The notes under the pieces are model-generated. The model did not search any database, was not told the origin of the DNA, and worked only from the letters and a program-made list of their open reading frames with translations. Shown here in pieces: positions 48,078-58,986 of a stretch of 64,000 nt of DNA. Origin of the DNA: Phoebastria nigripes (lineage: Eukaryota; Chordata; Aves; Procellariiformes; Diomedeidae); NCBI GenBank assembly GCA_035582835.1, contig JAYKAV010002792.1, positions 747,663 to 811,662 of the forward strand, given 5' to 3'. A program made the translations under genes and the position numbers. Position 1 is the first letter of the stretch, and each line of letters begins with the position of its first letter.

Positions 48078-50617
48078 CCCTGATTCTCCTTAGGGGAGCA
48101 TAAAAATGGGACTACCAGAGAGCAATATCAGTACAGGCTGCATTATTACAATTTTTAGCAGAAACTTCACTGAAGTTCTCTGCAGCACAAATGTAAGTTC
48201 TAAGTGGAGACTGACAGGCTGGTATTCAGTGGGATCTCAACACACTCATACATTAACAGGAAAACAACTCTGATTTCACGATTTTTTCCTTATCCAGTTT
48301 TCCAGCCACATAGAAGATCACTTTACGTAAAGAACTGGAAAATGTATTAGGTAAATTTTAACTTGGAAGTCATTACTGCTCCTTCCTCATCCTGATATCA
48401 GTACTACTGGGGGGAAAAGAAGTATCTGGAATAGAATATTTAATAGAATATATGCTAGAATTTTTTGTACATCCCTGGAAAACCCAATTCGTGCTCATCC
48501 CAAAAGACATTGTTGGACAAATGTTCATAAATTAGCCTGACTTAAAAAGAGGGTCCACATTAGTAAGATGAGCAGTGGAGCTAACCATTTGCCATTCCCA
48601 GTATGGAAATACAAATATATACAAAATAACTTGGATATTGCCTGGAGAAGATTGCACTCCCTGTGTAGATGTTATGTTTTGAATGCAGATGTATTTCACA
48701 GTTGCGAATACAGGAGTTGTAATTAACTTTAGTGAAGCTGGTCTGGTAGGGGAGGTTTAGATCATCTGTAATTGTAGATATTTATTAACATGATAGGGTC
48801 TAGAGGGAGAGGGGAAAACATCCTCTGCTCTCAAATTCATCTTTATTCAATAATAAGGGACAGTGAAGAGGTGTTATCTGATTATCTTTTTTCACAAAAG
48901 AATAGGTAAATTATTACTGTCCTCTCCCAAAAGCTACAGAAGGAAATATAATTTGTCACTCAAGCATTGAAAGGACCCATTTTTAACCATTATATTTTAT
49001 AATAGATCAAAATTCCCCATTATAATAACTTTTTTTTTTCTTGTAGCTTTACTCAGATTATGCCCTCAGCTGTAAATAATGAGTTTCAAATCAACTATCT
49101 CAATAACAAATCTAATTACAGAAATACCTAAATTTGCCAAAAGAGGTAAATGGTAAAAATGCCTGCAACTGAGCTTAAAAAGAAATATATTTTTTTGCAT
49201 CAATAAAAAAAGAGAAAGATTTTAAAGGTACAGTGGTCAACTGAATCAGCAACAGCAGAAAACACCTATGGAATGCACTAGCATTCAGCTCTTCAAAGAT
49301 TTATATTTCCCAGGCATATTAAAGGCTGTCTGTAATTTTGTCTTATAGCCTTCCTTACTAAAGTTTTGTTTGTTTGGTTTTGTTGTTGTTTGTTTGTTTG
49401 TTTTTGTTTTGTTTTACCTTAGTTTGGAATAATCAATAAGAATCAACCTTGTTTTTTACCTTAGTTTGGAATAATCAATAAGAAAATAATAAGGCAGGGG
49501 GCATGCATTCACCACAGAAACTTTACTTGTGCAAAAGCTAGTTATTGTACAGTGAGAGTAGGAAACTGTGAGAAGGATGTTAATTGGTTACTAATCAGAA
49601 GTGCAAATGAATAATAAGGAAAAACAGTTCTTTGGGGAGAACATGAGATATTTATTCATCTTCCCAGCATACACATTCCCATCTTGTTCCCGTTTTCATT
49701 AACTCCATACTGCATCTCTCTGAGTTTTCTTCCCGAGGGACATTCTGCTGTCAGGCTCTTTGATGACCAGTATCTGGTGAGCTAATGTTCTCAGGCAGGC
49801 TCATTACTGAATAGTGTCTGACACAAAATTACTCATCTTCCCATTTCATAATTGACAGAATCGAGGGTAAAATCTTGTATTTCATTGCTCAGAATTTCTT
49901 AGTAACAGAAAAAAACAGAATGGATATATTTTCTCCTACCCCGGAGGAAATGGACTTGACTTAAGATGTTTTGGGGCAATAGGAAAACAGTTAGTCTAGA
50001 ACTGCCTGTGTTCCAGTTTTAGGTCTGAAGGGTACCAACTATCCTGTCAAGGGTACAGCATAGACTTGTGATTTCTTCCTAAATTGCTTTCATTAATCTG
50101 AACTTCTTAAAATGAGAGAACTTAAAATTGTGATCATAGATATATTTAGAACTTTGTATAAGTTAATTCAACAAGAAGGCAACAGTCATAACATTCCAAA
50201 CTTAGGAATGTCATATTTGAAAGAAGAAAAAGAGAAAGTTCAGATGATGCAAAATCAAAATAATAATGATAATTTCACAGTTTTGGGACATTTTATGGAC
50301 AACAATATTAAGCCATTATTTTTGTAACAGGCTCTAAATTACCTCAAAGAAACAATAAGTAAAGATGGTAGTACTAAGATAGATGAGCATAACACTTACA
50401 ACAGTTTTTGGAGGATGAAAGGATAAAGAATACAATGATCTACCAAAAGAGTTAGGGATATACCTTCATTTCAAAATACAGAGTCACTTTTCTCTCTCTT
50501 GAAAATTAAAATTATTTTGCCACAATATTAACAGAAACAAAGTTAGGTCTTTAGAGAGTAAATACAAAGAATTAATTGGAAATGCCATTTGCTTTGCCAA
50601 AGCACTGAGAAGCCAAT
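48078..50617. other. Unique non-coding DNA
   Basis: No gene or named transposon. Contains a (TTTG)n run at 49376-49412 and a 42-bp direct duplication at 49413-49484 (TTTACCTTAGTTTGGAATAA then TCAATAAGAA, twice). Confidence 0.55.
49413..49484. repeat. 42-bp tandem duplication
   Basis: TTTACCTTAGTTTGGAATAA followed by TCAATAAGAA appears twice, 42 bases apart and without mismatch in that 30-base core. It lies directly after a (TTTG)n run that may have seeded slippage. Confidence 0.9.
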
Positions 50618-50880
50618 AAGAATGTATGAGGAGAGGCTGAGAGAGCTGGGACTGTTCAGCCTGAAGAAGGAAAGGCTTAGGGCGATAGGAGGTAACAAAG
50701 CCAGACACTTCTTACTAGTGCCTAGTGGCAGGACAAGAGGCAGTGGGCACAAATCAAAACACACAAAATTCCACCTGAACACAAGAAAACACTTTTTTAC
50801 CACGAGGATGGTCAAACAGTGGAGCAGGTTTGTGACTCTGTGGTTTTGTGTAGATACTTCTAAAAGCCAAGTATCCACAG
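50618..50880 (+). mobile_element. Older CR1 3' ORF2 fragment with internal deletion
   Basis: Plus-strand CR1 of an older subfamily than those at 25 and 58 kb. The frame reads [14 protein letters not shown] at 50619, then after a deletion R-T-R-G-S-G-H-K-S-K, F-H-L-N-T-R-K-H-F-F and M-V-K-Q-W-S-R-F. Compared with other CR1 copies, the L-I-x-x-Y-x-Y-L-K-G segment between L-F-S-L and R-T-R-G is largely missing. Similarity fades around 50880, and no ATTCTATG tail is present. It cannot encode a working protein. Confidence 0.85.
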
Positions 50881-52024
50881 ACAAAATAGGCTTTACTGCA
50901 ATTCCAGAGGCGGTTAGAGAAGAGAGAGGCAGAAGTAGGATCAATAATTGAAGAAAATACTCCCCCCACCAAAAAAGGGAAAATTTTGTTAATTTACAAT
51001 CCAAAAACTGGTTGGCAATTCTTGAAAAATTCTGATCAACTGACCAGCTGATCAACTGATCAACTATTCCTGTGCACTTCATAATTTACTTACTGCTTAC
51101 CCATGCCCTCATTAAAGCTATTGATTTTTTATAGAGGAGGGAAAAAGACTACTTATGAGAAGTCCACTTATGTCAACAAATCTGTAGAAAATGATGAACA
51201 TTCTGATCCTTGTATAGTTTTGTTTCCTGTGATTAAATTTTTATTCCTTTTTTGGAATTTTAATTCCTCAATTTCCTCTTTTGTTAAATTAGCAGAATAT
51301 TATTGTGGGGTAATATTTTCCATGTGTGAATTAGTGATTAATTAACGTTTATACACTTCAATATCCTCACAAGTATACATAACTGTATAGAATATTTATT
51401 ATTAAGTAGTTTAATAGTTTATTTCTGCATCTCAAAGAAACACAAAAATCTAACTAACTTTGCAATGCCTTTTCTCTACCTCAGGAAGAGGCAATTCAGA
51501 AATATAAACTAAAAGCAAAACTTGCCAAACAAGGCTTTTGGCTTTATTTTCATGGAAAATCAATAAAATGTAATGTCTCCACAATAGGAATGGTAGTACC
51601 ATATTTGTGTGTGAAGACTGTTTATTAAAATCTTCCACAAAAGCCACCCAGGAAGAAAATGATTTTTATCACTCTGCTAAAATGATGCTTCTTTTAAAGT
51701 GGTTAAATATTTTTGTAAGGCCCTAGAGCAGTAAGGGAAAAGCATGTAGTAGGTAAAAAGCATGCAGAAAGCATGACTTTTACCAGCATCTGATTCAAAT
51801 TAGGAATTCAGAGTGTTCAACGTTACTAACAGATTGATACAAAACCAGCAAAATTTGTACTTGTTAGAAATAACTTGATGCTTACAAAAGGCGTAACTGA
51901 GCCAGCAGCATGACATTCCTTTCTGTTTCGTTATGATAAAGAATGGTCACCCAGATGCAGAATTTAATCCGGATGTCAGACCTAGGCTGGAAGGACAAGA
52001 GTGTCACTTGGTGCATGGAGATGG
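50881..52024. other. Unique non-coding DNA
   Basis: Contains a short run of GATCAACTGA-type words at 51033-51064 and nothing recognisable as a gene or transposon. Confidence 0.55.
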
Positions 52025-52185
52025 TGGTCCCTGGTGGCCCAGATTCAGGCGCTCGCCAGCACGGCGGGGGCTTCCTGCCAGCCCAGGCACTCCGATCGCC
52101 TTCCCGCTTGACTCCCCTCGCCAGGCGGAGGGATGAACCCTGTCTCACCAGCCCGGTGTGCACCCGGGGGGCACCCAAGGTAAAT
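52025..52185. promoter_or_regulatory. CpG-dense GC-rich patch (possible short CpG island or exon)
   Basis: By my count about 11 CpG dinucleotides fall between 52050 and 52165, in an otherwise CpG-poor AT-rich window. The patch ends with CCCAAGGTAAATG (52176-52188), which contains a good splice-donor match (AAG|GTAAAT). It could be a small promoter/first exon of a non-coding transcript, or a fragment of a GC-rich repeat I do not recognise. Frames on both strands (67, 112 and 98 codons) are proline/arginine rich as expected from composition and show no domain. Confidence 0.3.
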
Positions 52186-53130
52186 GCTGATGAAAGTGGC
52201 AGTGCTCCAAAGTGTGGCTCAGATGCAGCTACTTCGCCTGTGTGTGTTTTCTTTTTTCTTTTCTGTTGTTTGCCCTTTTAGCTGTCTTGTGTACATTGAG
52301 TGGGAACCTCTCTTCCTGTGCNTTTAAACCATTGAATACACATGTTCACTGACTAAAATAAATCAGAAGGGACACTTTTGTGCTAGTTTATAAGCAAACA
52401 GATTTTCTGAGATGTTCGGTATGTGACATAAAAATGCAGTATATCTTTTGTTGTTCTTTTTGGCATGCCCTGTAATTTGAGGAGAAACCGTATGTAACTG
52501 GAGTGGGTGAGACGCCACTGCATGGATACCATAGTGGAGGGAAGTGAAACAGAGATTAATTGTGACTGAGACAGTCCATCAGGAACTAGATGTGAAACTT
52601 CCAATGTGTGTTAGTGATGTTGTGCAAAAATCTGCAGTATTCCCTAAGGAACCCACTATTTCCATATTCACTTGTAAATGTTTCCTTATGTGTGCAGTTA
52701 TTTGCAGCTCAAAACACAAGGTTTGTTTGGGTGTGGGGCAACTAAATTGCTAGCGGGGGATTTTTAGTTGAACTTCCAGTTCAGTCCCAATAAATAGAAT
52801 ACTTTTTTTTTAAATAATAGCACAGGCCTGATGCTGTGGTCCTGAGATTTTAAGTGATTTCACAACATAAACTAATTACAGGAAAAGGTATTACCTTCTA
52901 AGACTAAGAATCGTTTTTTCTAGGGATTTTTCTTAGTAACAGTTCTGTTTTAAATTCAGTAGGTTATGGTGCAGACAGAAAGTTGACAAAAGTTTTCAAA
53001 TTCAAATATAGACATTATTTGCCTTCAGACACTATATAACTGTTTTTTTTTTCCCCTGTTAAACAGAGCATTAACTCTACAAAACTCTTAAATTCTGGAA
53101 ATATTAATTATTTCTGTTATTTTCACTGTT

Positions 53131-53146
53131 CCCCCCCCCGCCCCCC
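53131..53146. repeat. Poly-C tract (C9 G C6)
   Basis: Sixteen bases, all C apart from one G. The complementary G runs could adopt unusual structure. Such homopolymers are also prone to length error in sequencing. Confidence 0.9.
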
Positions 53147-56100
53147 AATCTAATGCAATGCACACTTCATCTCCAGAGATAATCAGTTTCTATGTCCTAC
53201 TGTATATAGGAACTATTTCTTCCTGTACAATGTTTGAAAAATAAATACAGATGCTTCTTACCTGATATTCCCTCCCATGGCCAGTTCCTGTGCTGCTGTT
53301 TCTGTTCTTGTTCATAGGTAACTTTGACCTCACTTCCGAGTATCTTTTTTATGCACCCTACCATTTTACCTCCTTCTTCTCAGGATTTTAAAATCCTTTG
53401 GCAGATGGAGCTTTTTTTCCCAAACTCAGAGTAAGCTACCAGGTATGTTATAGCTACTTGTTTGTACTGTCTTTGTTGAAATCATGGTGGAAGCAAAATC
53501 AATCATTTTTTTGTTGCTATGATTTATTTTAAAGAAGAAAATAAATTAATATCTTCGTGCACTAGTTGTAAATAATTTCATTTTTAAAGTACTCTTTCAG
53601 ATTTCCCTATGAATAAACTATTCAGATTGCTTCTCACATCTGTCTGTGTTTATGTTTTTTTTTTCTTTGCCTATTTGAGAGCTTTGTGTATTTAGGTTAA
53701 CATTATCAGTGAACCTGTTGCTGTCATATTATTTAAAAAATTGTCTGTATATCTCTTATTTATTGGATTTTGTACTGACACATTATAGGAATAAATACGT
53801 ATATGCACAATTTACAGGCATGGTGGTTGTCTTTATTGATTCATTAAAGATCACTTGTTTGAAAAACAAAAATTACTCACACCACCTTTTCTTTTTTTTC
53901 CTCCTAGAGCATTTACTAAGGTGAAAATTACCAACCAGCCCCTTCATTCTTGAAAGCAATATTTTCAATATTTATTAAAATATGGGAAAATTAAAATACC
54001 ATTTTTATGTGATTCAGCTTAGAAATGAACACCAGAGTTTGATGCAGGAATAAATGATCATAATGGTTTCTTCTGAATTCACAATCTTTAAACAATGAGA
54101 GAACAATCATCTTTTCAGACATGTATTAATTTGTATTTTGCCTTCTATTTTAAATATTAGAAGACTTATTATCTCGCCTTCTTTTTCTAGAAGGCTTTCT
54201 TTTTAATGGCATAGAGCAATGGAGTTTTATTTCCATTTTAATGTTGATTTTTCTTTTTCTGAGCTAAGTTACAGAACAGACCATATGCCACTGTTATCCT
54301 TTCTTTACCTAATCATTTTAAAGTCCTGTCTCTTGATGCAATCAAACTACTAAGAAGGCTACAGATTCCTGACTCCTGTGCTTTTGCAAATTATTTCTGT
54401 CCCTAGGGGGACAAACGTCTAGCTTTCAAACTGTTCTGGATATTTTAAATAAAAAATTCTAGATAACTCTACAGTGAATCCACAGTACAATCTTCTGTAT
54501 TTTACATCCAGTTTCCCTGATTTGATCTTTTCTTTAATATCAGCGTTTAATGCCTTGGGATGCTTACAAGCTGTCTTCTAATTCATTTGGTCGGCTTTCA
54601 CTGCTACCTTGCTTTCTTTAAATTCCTTCAGTTCTGCAATTACAGTTCTTCATTTGAGACTAGTCCTGGGGTGGTTTCTTTCTGTATGTGTATGAAAATA
54701 TTATGTTTAGTTTTGCACCCTGGAGTGTTTTTGGCTTCAACTAATATCACTTATTCTAGACCTTGAAGAGCCCAATTGCATTCACATATTAAGGACACAC
54801 ACATCCAATTCCACAGCTGATAATTGAGAGGACGAAACAGTACCTGCAGTTCAAGGATACAAAAAGGAAGGATATCTTAAAAAACTGCCCCACAGATCTT
54901 GTTATGCAAAACAGTCCATAGGTGGTGTCTTTAGAAACTTCCTTCTGGTCTGACTTTGATCATTAAAGACACCTAAAGCACCTCATCTAAAGCACTGTCT
55001 AATCTAAATTAGACAGCAAGAAAGTTTATCTAGAAGTTTAGAGAAAAATCTGAGCTGTTAAAATGGACTTGGGAGGATCTTCTTGCAGAGCGTGTGCGTG
55101 ATTAAATCTGTGCTGCAAAGCCTGAGTAAGAGCAGCAGCATTGCTACCCTCCCCTTTAACCCCCTGGGAAGGAGCACTTGGTGTGGAAGGAGAAAGATCA
55201 AAACACTCAGCAGAGGCTTTATAAGACTGGGGCAGGAACCTGAAAAGGAAAGATAAAACACAGAACTGAAAGGTGATGAAAGCATTGAGTATTAAACTAC
55301 GGCCAAAGACGTTTGTGAGAACATGTGACTCAGTAAGTGTCAAAGCAAAATTTCCTCCCCTTCCCTCTCACCTAGGGAGATGTAAAGAAAGATAATGTAG
55401 GACAGATGAGAGAAGTGGCTTCAGCAGTCTTTTCTTGTGAATTCTGTTATCCCAGATTGGAGAATAGGCAAACAGCAGCAATTTTGTGACCTTTCTTCTC
55501 CTTTCATATAGTCAACATTCCTGTTTGGTGTACATTATACTTAACTTGAAAATAAACATGTATATATAACTGAAAAATAAATATGACATCACAGCTGTAT
55601 GGCAATACATGTAAGTAAAGAGCCATGCTGTGAATTCTTCTCAGTGTAGCATTTATTAATTGACCACTCAAAAATATCCAGTTTCCACAGTTCCTAAGCC
55701 CTGTTATGCAAAAAAGTTCCTCCAAATATGACAGTGTGATTCTATTCCTCATAACAATAATTTCCAAAAGGATGAGAGCTTACCTTGCATATTCCAAATG
55801 AACTGTCAGTACTGACAATTCGTTTCAGACCACTCCTTCCCATCCAACACTTTAGCAGTGCAGACACAAATAGCTTGTGAAAGCGTCATGTGAAACTCAT
55901 GAAAGAGAGGTTGCAGACCAACCACCATCCCTTCACAGCCAGTATTCCCAGGAGAGACAGGATAAGTTCCCATCTGTGGGGTTTTGGGGGGGTTGTGGTT
56001 GGATTTTTTTTNGTGTTCATTTTTAGTACATTAAGCATGGACAGTGATGTATATTTGTGACCAGAACCCAAAGGTGATGTGGCAAAACTGAAAAAAGTAT

Positions 56101-57118
56101 ATGAAGAATTACTCTCTAGGTTGGTAAGATACTCCTTTTGCTACAATGAGAAATGCAGATCATCAGTGAATGACAGGATTATTTGTTCAGTTCTGCTATG
56201 GCCAAGCTGCAAACATCAACAATAGAATTTTCCACTTTCATGAAAGAGTAAGAAATTTTGTAAGTTTTGCTTAAGTGCCTACATGGTACCAAAAACATCA
56301 CTGTTGATGTGGAGATAAGAATAAGCCTTCCTTGAGTCCTCTAGCCATCTATTCTTCTCCTATTTAGTGTGTGTATATGTTCTGTCTTCACTTAAGGTGC
56401 CAGAGGTTAACTTATTTTCTATAAAGAAAACAGAAGAAAGAGGCAAGGGGGGAAGGAGAAATAATGGGTCCACCTAAAACTCAAAGCACAACTGTCCAGA
56501 TGTTGAGACTAGATTCTGCACTATTGAAAGGACATAATGTTTCTTCAAATTGTGCTAATTAATGACTTCATTATCAGAGCAATCATAAGCCAAGTGGGAG
56601 AATGATTTTCTTAGTAAGCAGTTTCTTTACCTATGCNTTCTTTTAATAATTGATACTGCAGAGATAGTTCATGGCATAACACCAATAATCACATCAATTT
56701 CAATTTTTTTTTTTTCACAGCAAAACTTACATAGAATTATACCATATGTTTTTTAATCTCATATTAGACAGTTTTGTATATTTGCTTTTAAATCTATGAA
56801 TGTAAATACTGTACAGTTTATTAGTTTCATTTTTATATTTACAGCTTGAATGAGACAAGTGTCTACCTAATCAGAGAGGCTAACTACTAGGCAGTCATGC
56901 AGAAGAGTGAGCATTGACATTCAGTATTTCATGAGTTAGTTGTTAATTAAAAGGGAATGACAAAAGTGAGAGAAGGTATTTGCACAAAGTGTTAACTTTG
57001 ATGTTAGGGCAGGAATTAAGACAAATGAAGCCAGAAGTTTACTGTCCTTTTTGGAAGACATGATCAGCTGATTGTGTTTAAGAGTCTGCCAACACTAATG
57101 AGAGTCATTGATTTATTA

Positions 57119-57144
57119 TTGTTGTTGTTGTTGTTGTTGTTGTT
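57119..57144. repeat. (TTG)n microsatellite
   Basis: About eight TTG units, continuing into a G/T-rich stretch of GGTTTTGG-type words to 57197. Confidence 0.9.
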
Positions 57145-57972
57145 TTGGGGGTTTTGGTGAGGTTTTTTGTTTTTGGTTTTGTTTGGTTTGGTTTTTTTAT
57201 GGCATAGTGTTTGTTTTTAATGGGAGATAACTTTTTTGGACAGCATTCAACATGATGTTTTTGTTGATGACAAAGAATTGGTTATACTAGATAATTTTTA
57301 CCATGACCCTGCTTTTAAAACATTTAAGACTATGTTTTGGGCAAGAATTCGCTTGCATTATAAAATATTTCTACCATCCCTGTTCATTTGGGAAATTTAC
57401 CTACTTCACATTCTTGTACTTTGGACTGGGAAAGAGTTCATTATGAAATATTCTGCATTGTTAAATTAACATCTGTTCTTACAATCAAATAGTTTCCTTG
57501 GGGCTGAAGTAGCTCTTGTGGTCTATAAAATATATTCAAATACCTGTTAAAAAAGAAGATATTCTGGCTATGATAAAAACCTGTAAGCCCTTCCATCTTT
57601 CCTTTAAGAAGTTCATATGAATTGTCTTGAACATACTGACTGTATGGTATTTACATGCTCAATTACTTAAAGAAAAAAAAAGGGGGAGGGGGAAGCCAAC
57701 AAAAAAAGGAGGCATGCAATCTACTACATCAGAAGCTTTCCATAATTTCTAAGCTCTCTTACAGAGATGGGAAGGCAAGCACACTAAGGAGAATGTTGTG
57801 TTACTCCCTTAATATGAAAGCAGTTTCCCTGATTCTAGCTCTGGGGATTCTGGTTAGTTTTCTTTTGCTCTTCATGAACCATATTTCTTTTTTAAACTTC
57901 CTCTACTGATGTGAGCCATTTTGATTGTCCCTGCAAGAACCACTTTATACTGACTATGCCCTCCAAAAAACG

Positions 57973-58956
57973 ATTCATAGAATCATAGAATCATAGAATA
58001 GTTTGCATTGAAAGGGACCTTTCAAGGTCATCTAGTCCAACCACCCTGCAGTGAGCAGGGACATCTTCAACTAGATCAGGTTGCTCAGACCTACGTCCAA
58101 CCTGACCTTGAATGTTTCCAGGGATGGGGCATCTACCACCTCTCTGGGAAACCTCTTCCAGTGTTTCACCACCCTCAGCGTCAAAAATATCTTCCTTGTA
58201 CCTAGTCTAAATCTACCCTCTTTTAGTTTAAAAACATTCCCCCTTGTCCTGTNGCAACAGGCCNTGCTAAAAAGTCTGTCCCCATCTTTCTTATAAGCCC
58301 CCTTTAAGTACTGAAAGGCTGCAATAAGGTCTCCCCAGAGCCTTCTCTTCTCCAGGCTGAACAANCCCAACTCTCTCAGCCTTTCTTCATAGGAGAGGTG
58401 TTCCATCCCCCTGATCATTTTTGANGCCCTCCTCTGGACCCGCTCCAACAGGTCTATGTCCTTCTTGTACTGAGGGCTCCAGAGCTGGACGCAGTACTCC
58501 AGGTGGGGTCTCACCAGGGCAGAATCACCTCCCTTGACCTGCTGGCCACGCTTCTTTTGATGCAGCCCCAGATACGGTTGGCTTTCTGGTCTGCNGGCAC
58601 ACATTGCTGGCTCATGTCCAGTTTTTGTCCACCAGGATGTCCAAGTCCTTCTCGGCAGGGCTGCTCTCAATCCCTTCATCGCCCAGCCTGTATTGATACT
58701 GTGGGTTGCCCCAACCCAGGTGCAGGACCTTGCACTTGGTCTTGTTGAACCTCATGAGGTTCACACGGGCCCACTTCTCGAGCTGTTCCAGGTCCCTCTA
58801 GATGGCATCCCGACCCTCAGGCGTGTCAACCGCACCACTCAGCTTGCTGTCGTCTGTAAACTTGCTGAGGGTGCACTCAATCCCACCATCTATGTCACTG
58901 ATGAAGATATTAAACAGTACTGGTCCCAATACGGACCCCTGAGGGACAACACTCAT
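57973..58956 (-). mobile_element. CR1 LINE, 0.98 kb, 5'-truncated
   Basis: Antisense CR1 beginning with three complement copies of the tail (ATTCATAGAATCATAGAATC) and a 3' UTR close to that of the 25.2-kb copy (CTGCAGTGAGCAGGGACATC). It reaches back into the reverse transcriptase and stops at GAGGGACAACACTCA near 58956. The subfamily looks the same as or very near that of the 25.2-kb copy. Five unresolved bases fall between 58253 and 58595. Plus-strand frames here are antisense shadows. Confidence 0.95.
58071..58950 (-). pseudogene. CR1 ORF2 fragment (RT end plus C-terminus) with frameshift
   Basis: The C-terminal frame from about 58530 down to the natural stop at 58071-58073 is open: [33 protein letters not shown] and the ending L-S-N-L-I. 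Upstream, motif C of the reverse transcriptase reads K-F-T-D-D-S-K-L with both aspartates kept, near 58850-58870. Between them, about 13 bases (GTAGAGGGGG-type sequence present in the 26-27 kb copy near 26608) are missing at 58518-58524. This breaks the frame and drops part of the segment before A-L-V-R-P. The endonuclease and most of the RT core are absent. Confidence 0.9.
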
Positions 58957-58986
58957 TTTTTCAATTCCTAAGAGGGAATTGAAAAA
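58957..58986. repeat. 12-bp perfect hairpin at the CR1 truncation point
   Basis: TTTTTCAATTCC, loop TAAGAG, GGAATTGAAAAA. The left arm starts exactly where CR1 similarity ends, so it lies at the 5' junction of the insertion. Confidence 0.85.

Larger units (their letters stand above)
52186..57972. other. Unique AT-rich non-coding DNA
   Basis: No gene or named transposon is seen. Simple tracts: a C9-G-C6 run at 53131-53146 and a (TTG)n array at 57119-57144 followed by G/T-rich sequence to 57197. The frames at 57236-57469 and 55504-55767 have no recognisable domain. Confidence 0.55.

Noticed and set aside
50112..50327. 71-codon plus-strand frame starting M-R-E-L-K-I-V-I-I-D-I-F
   Set aside because: Looks protein-like at the start but becomes lysine/asparagine-rich noise with no domain or context.
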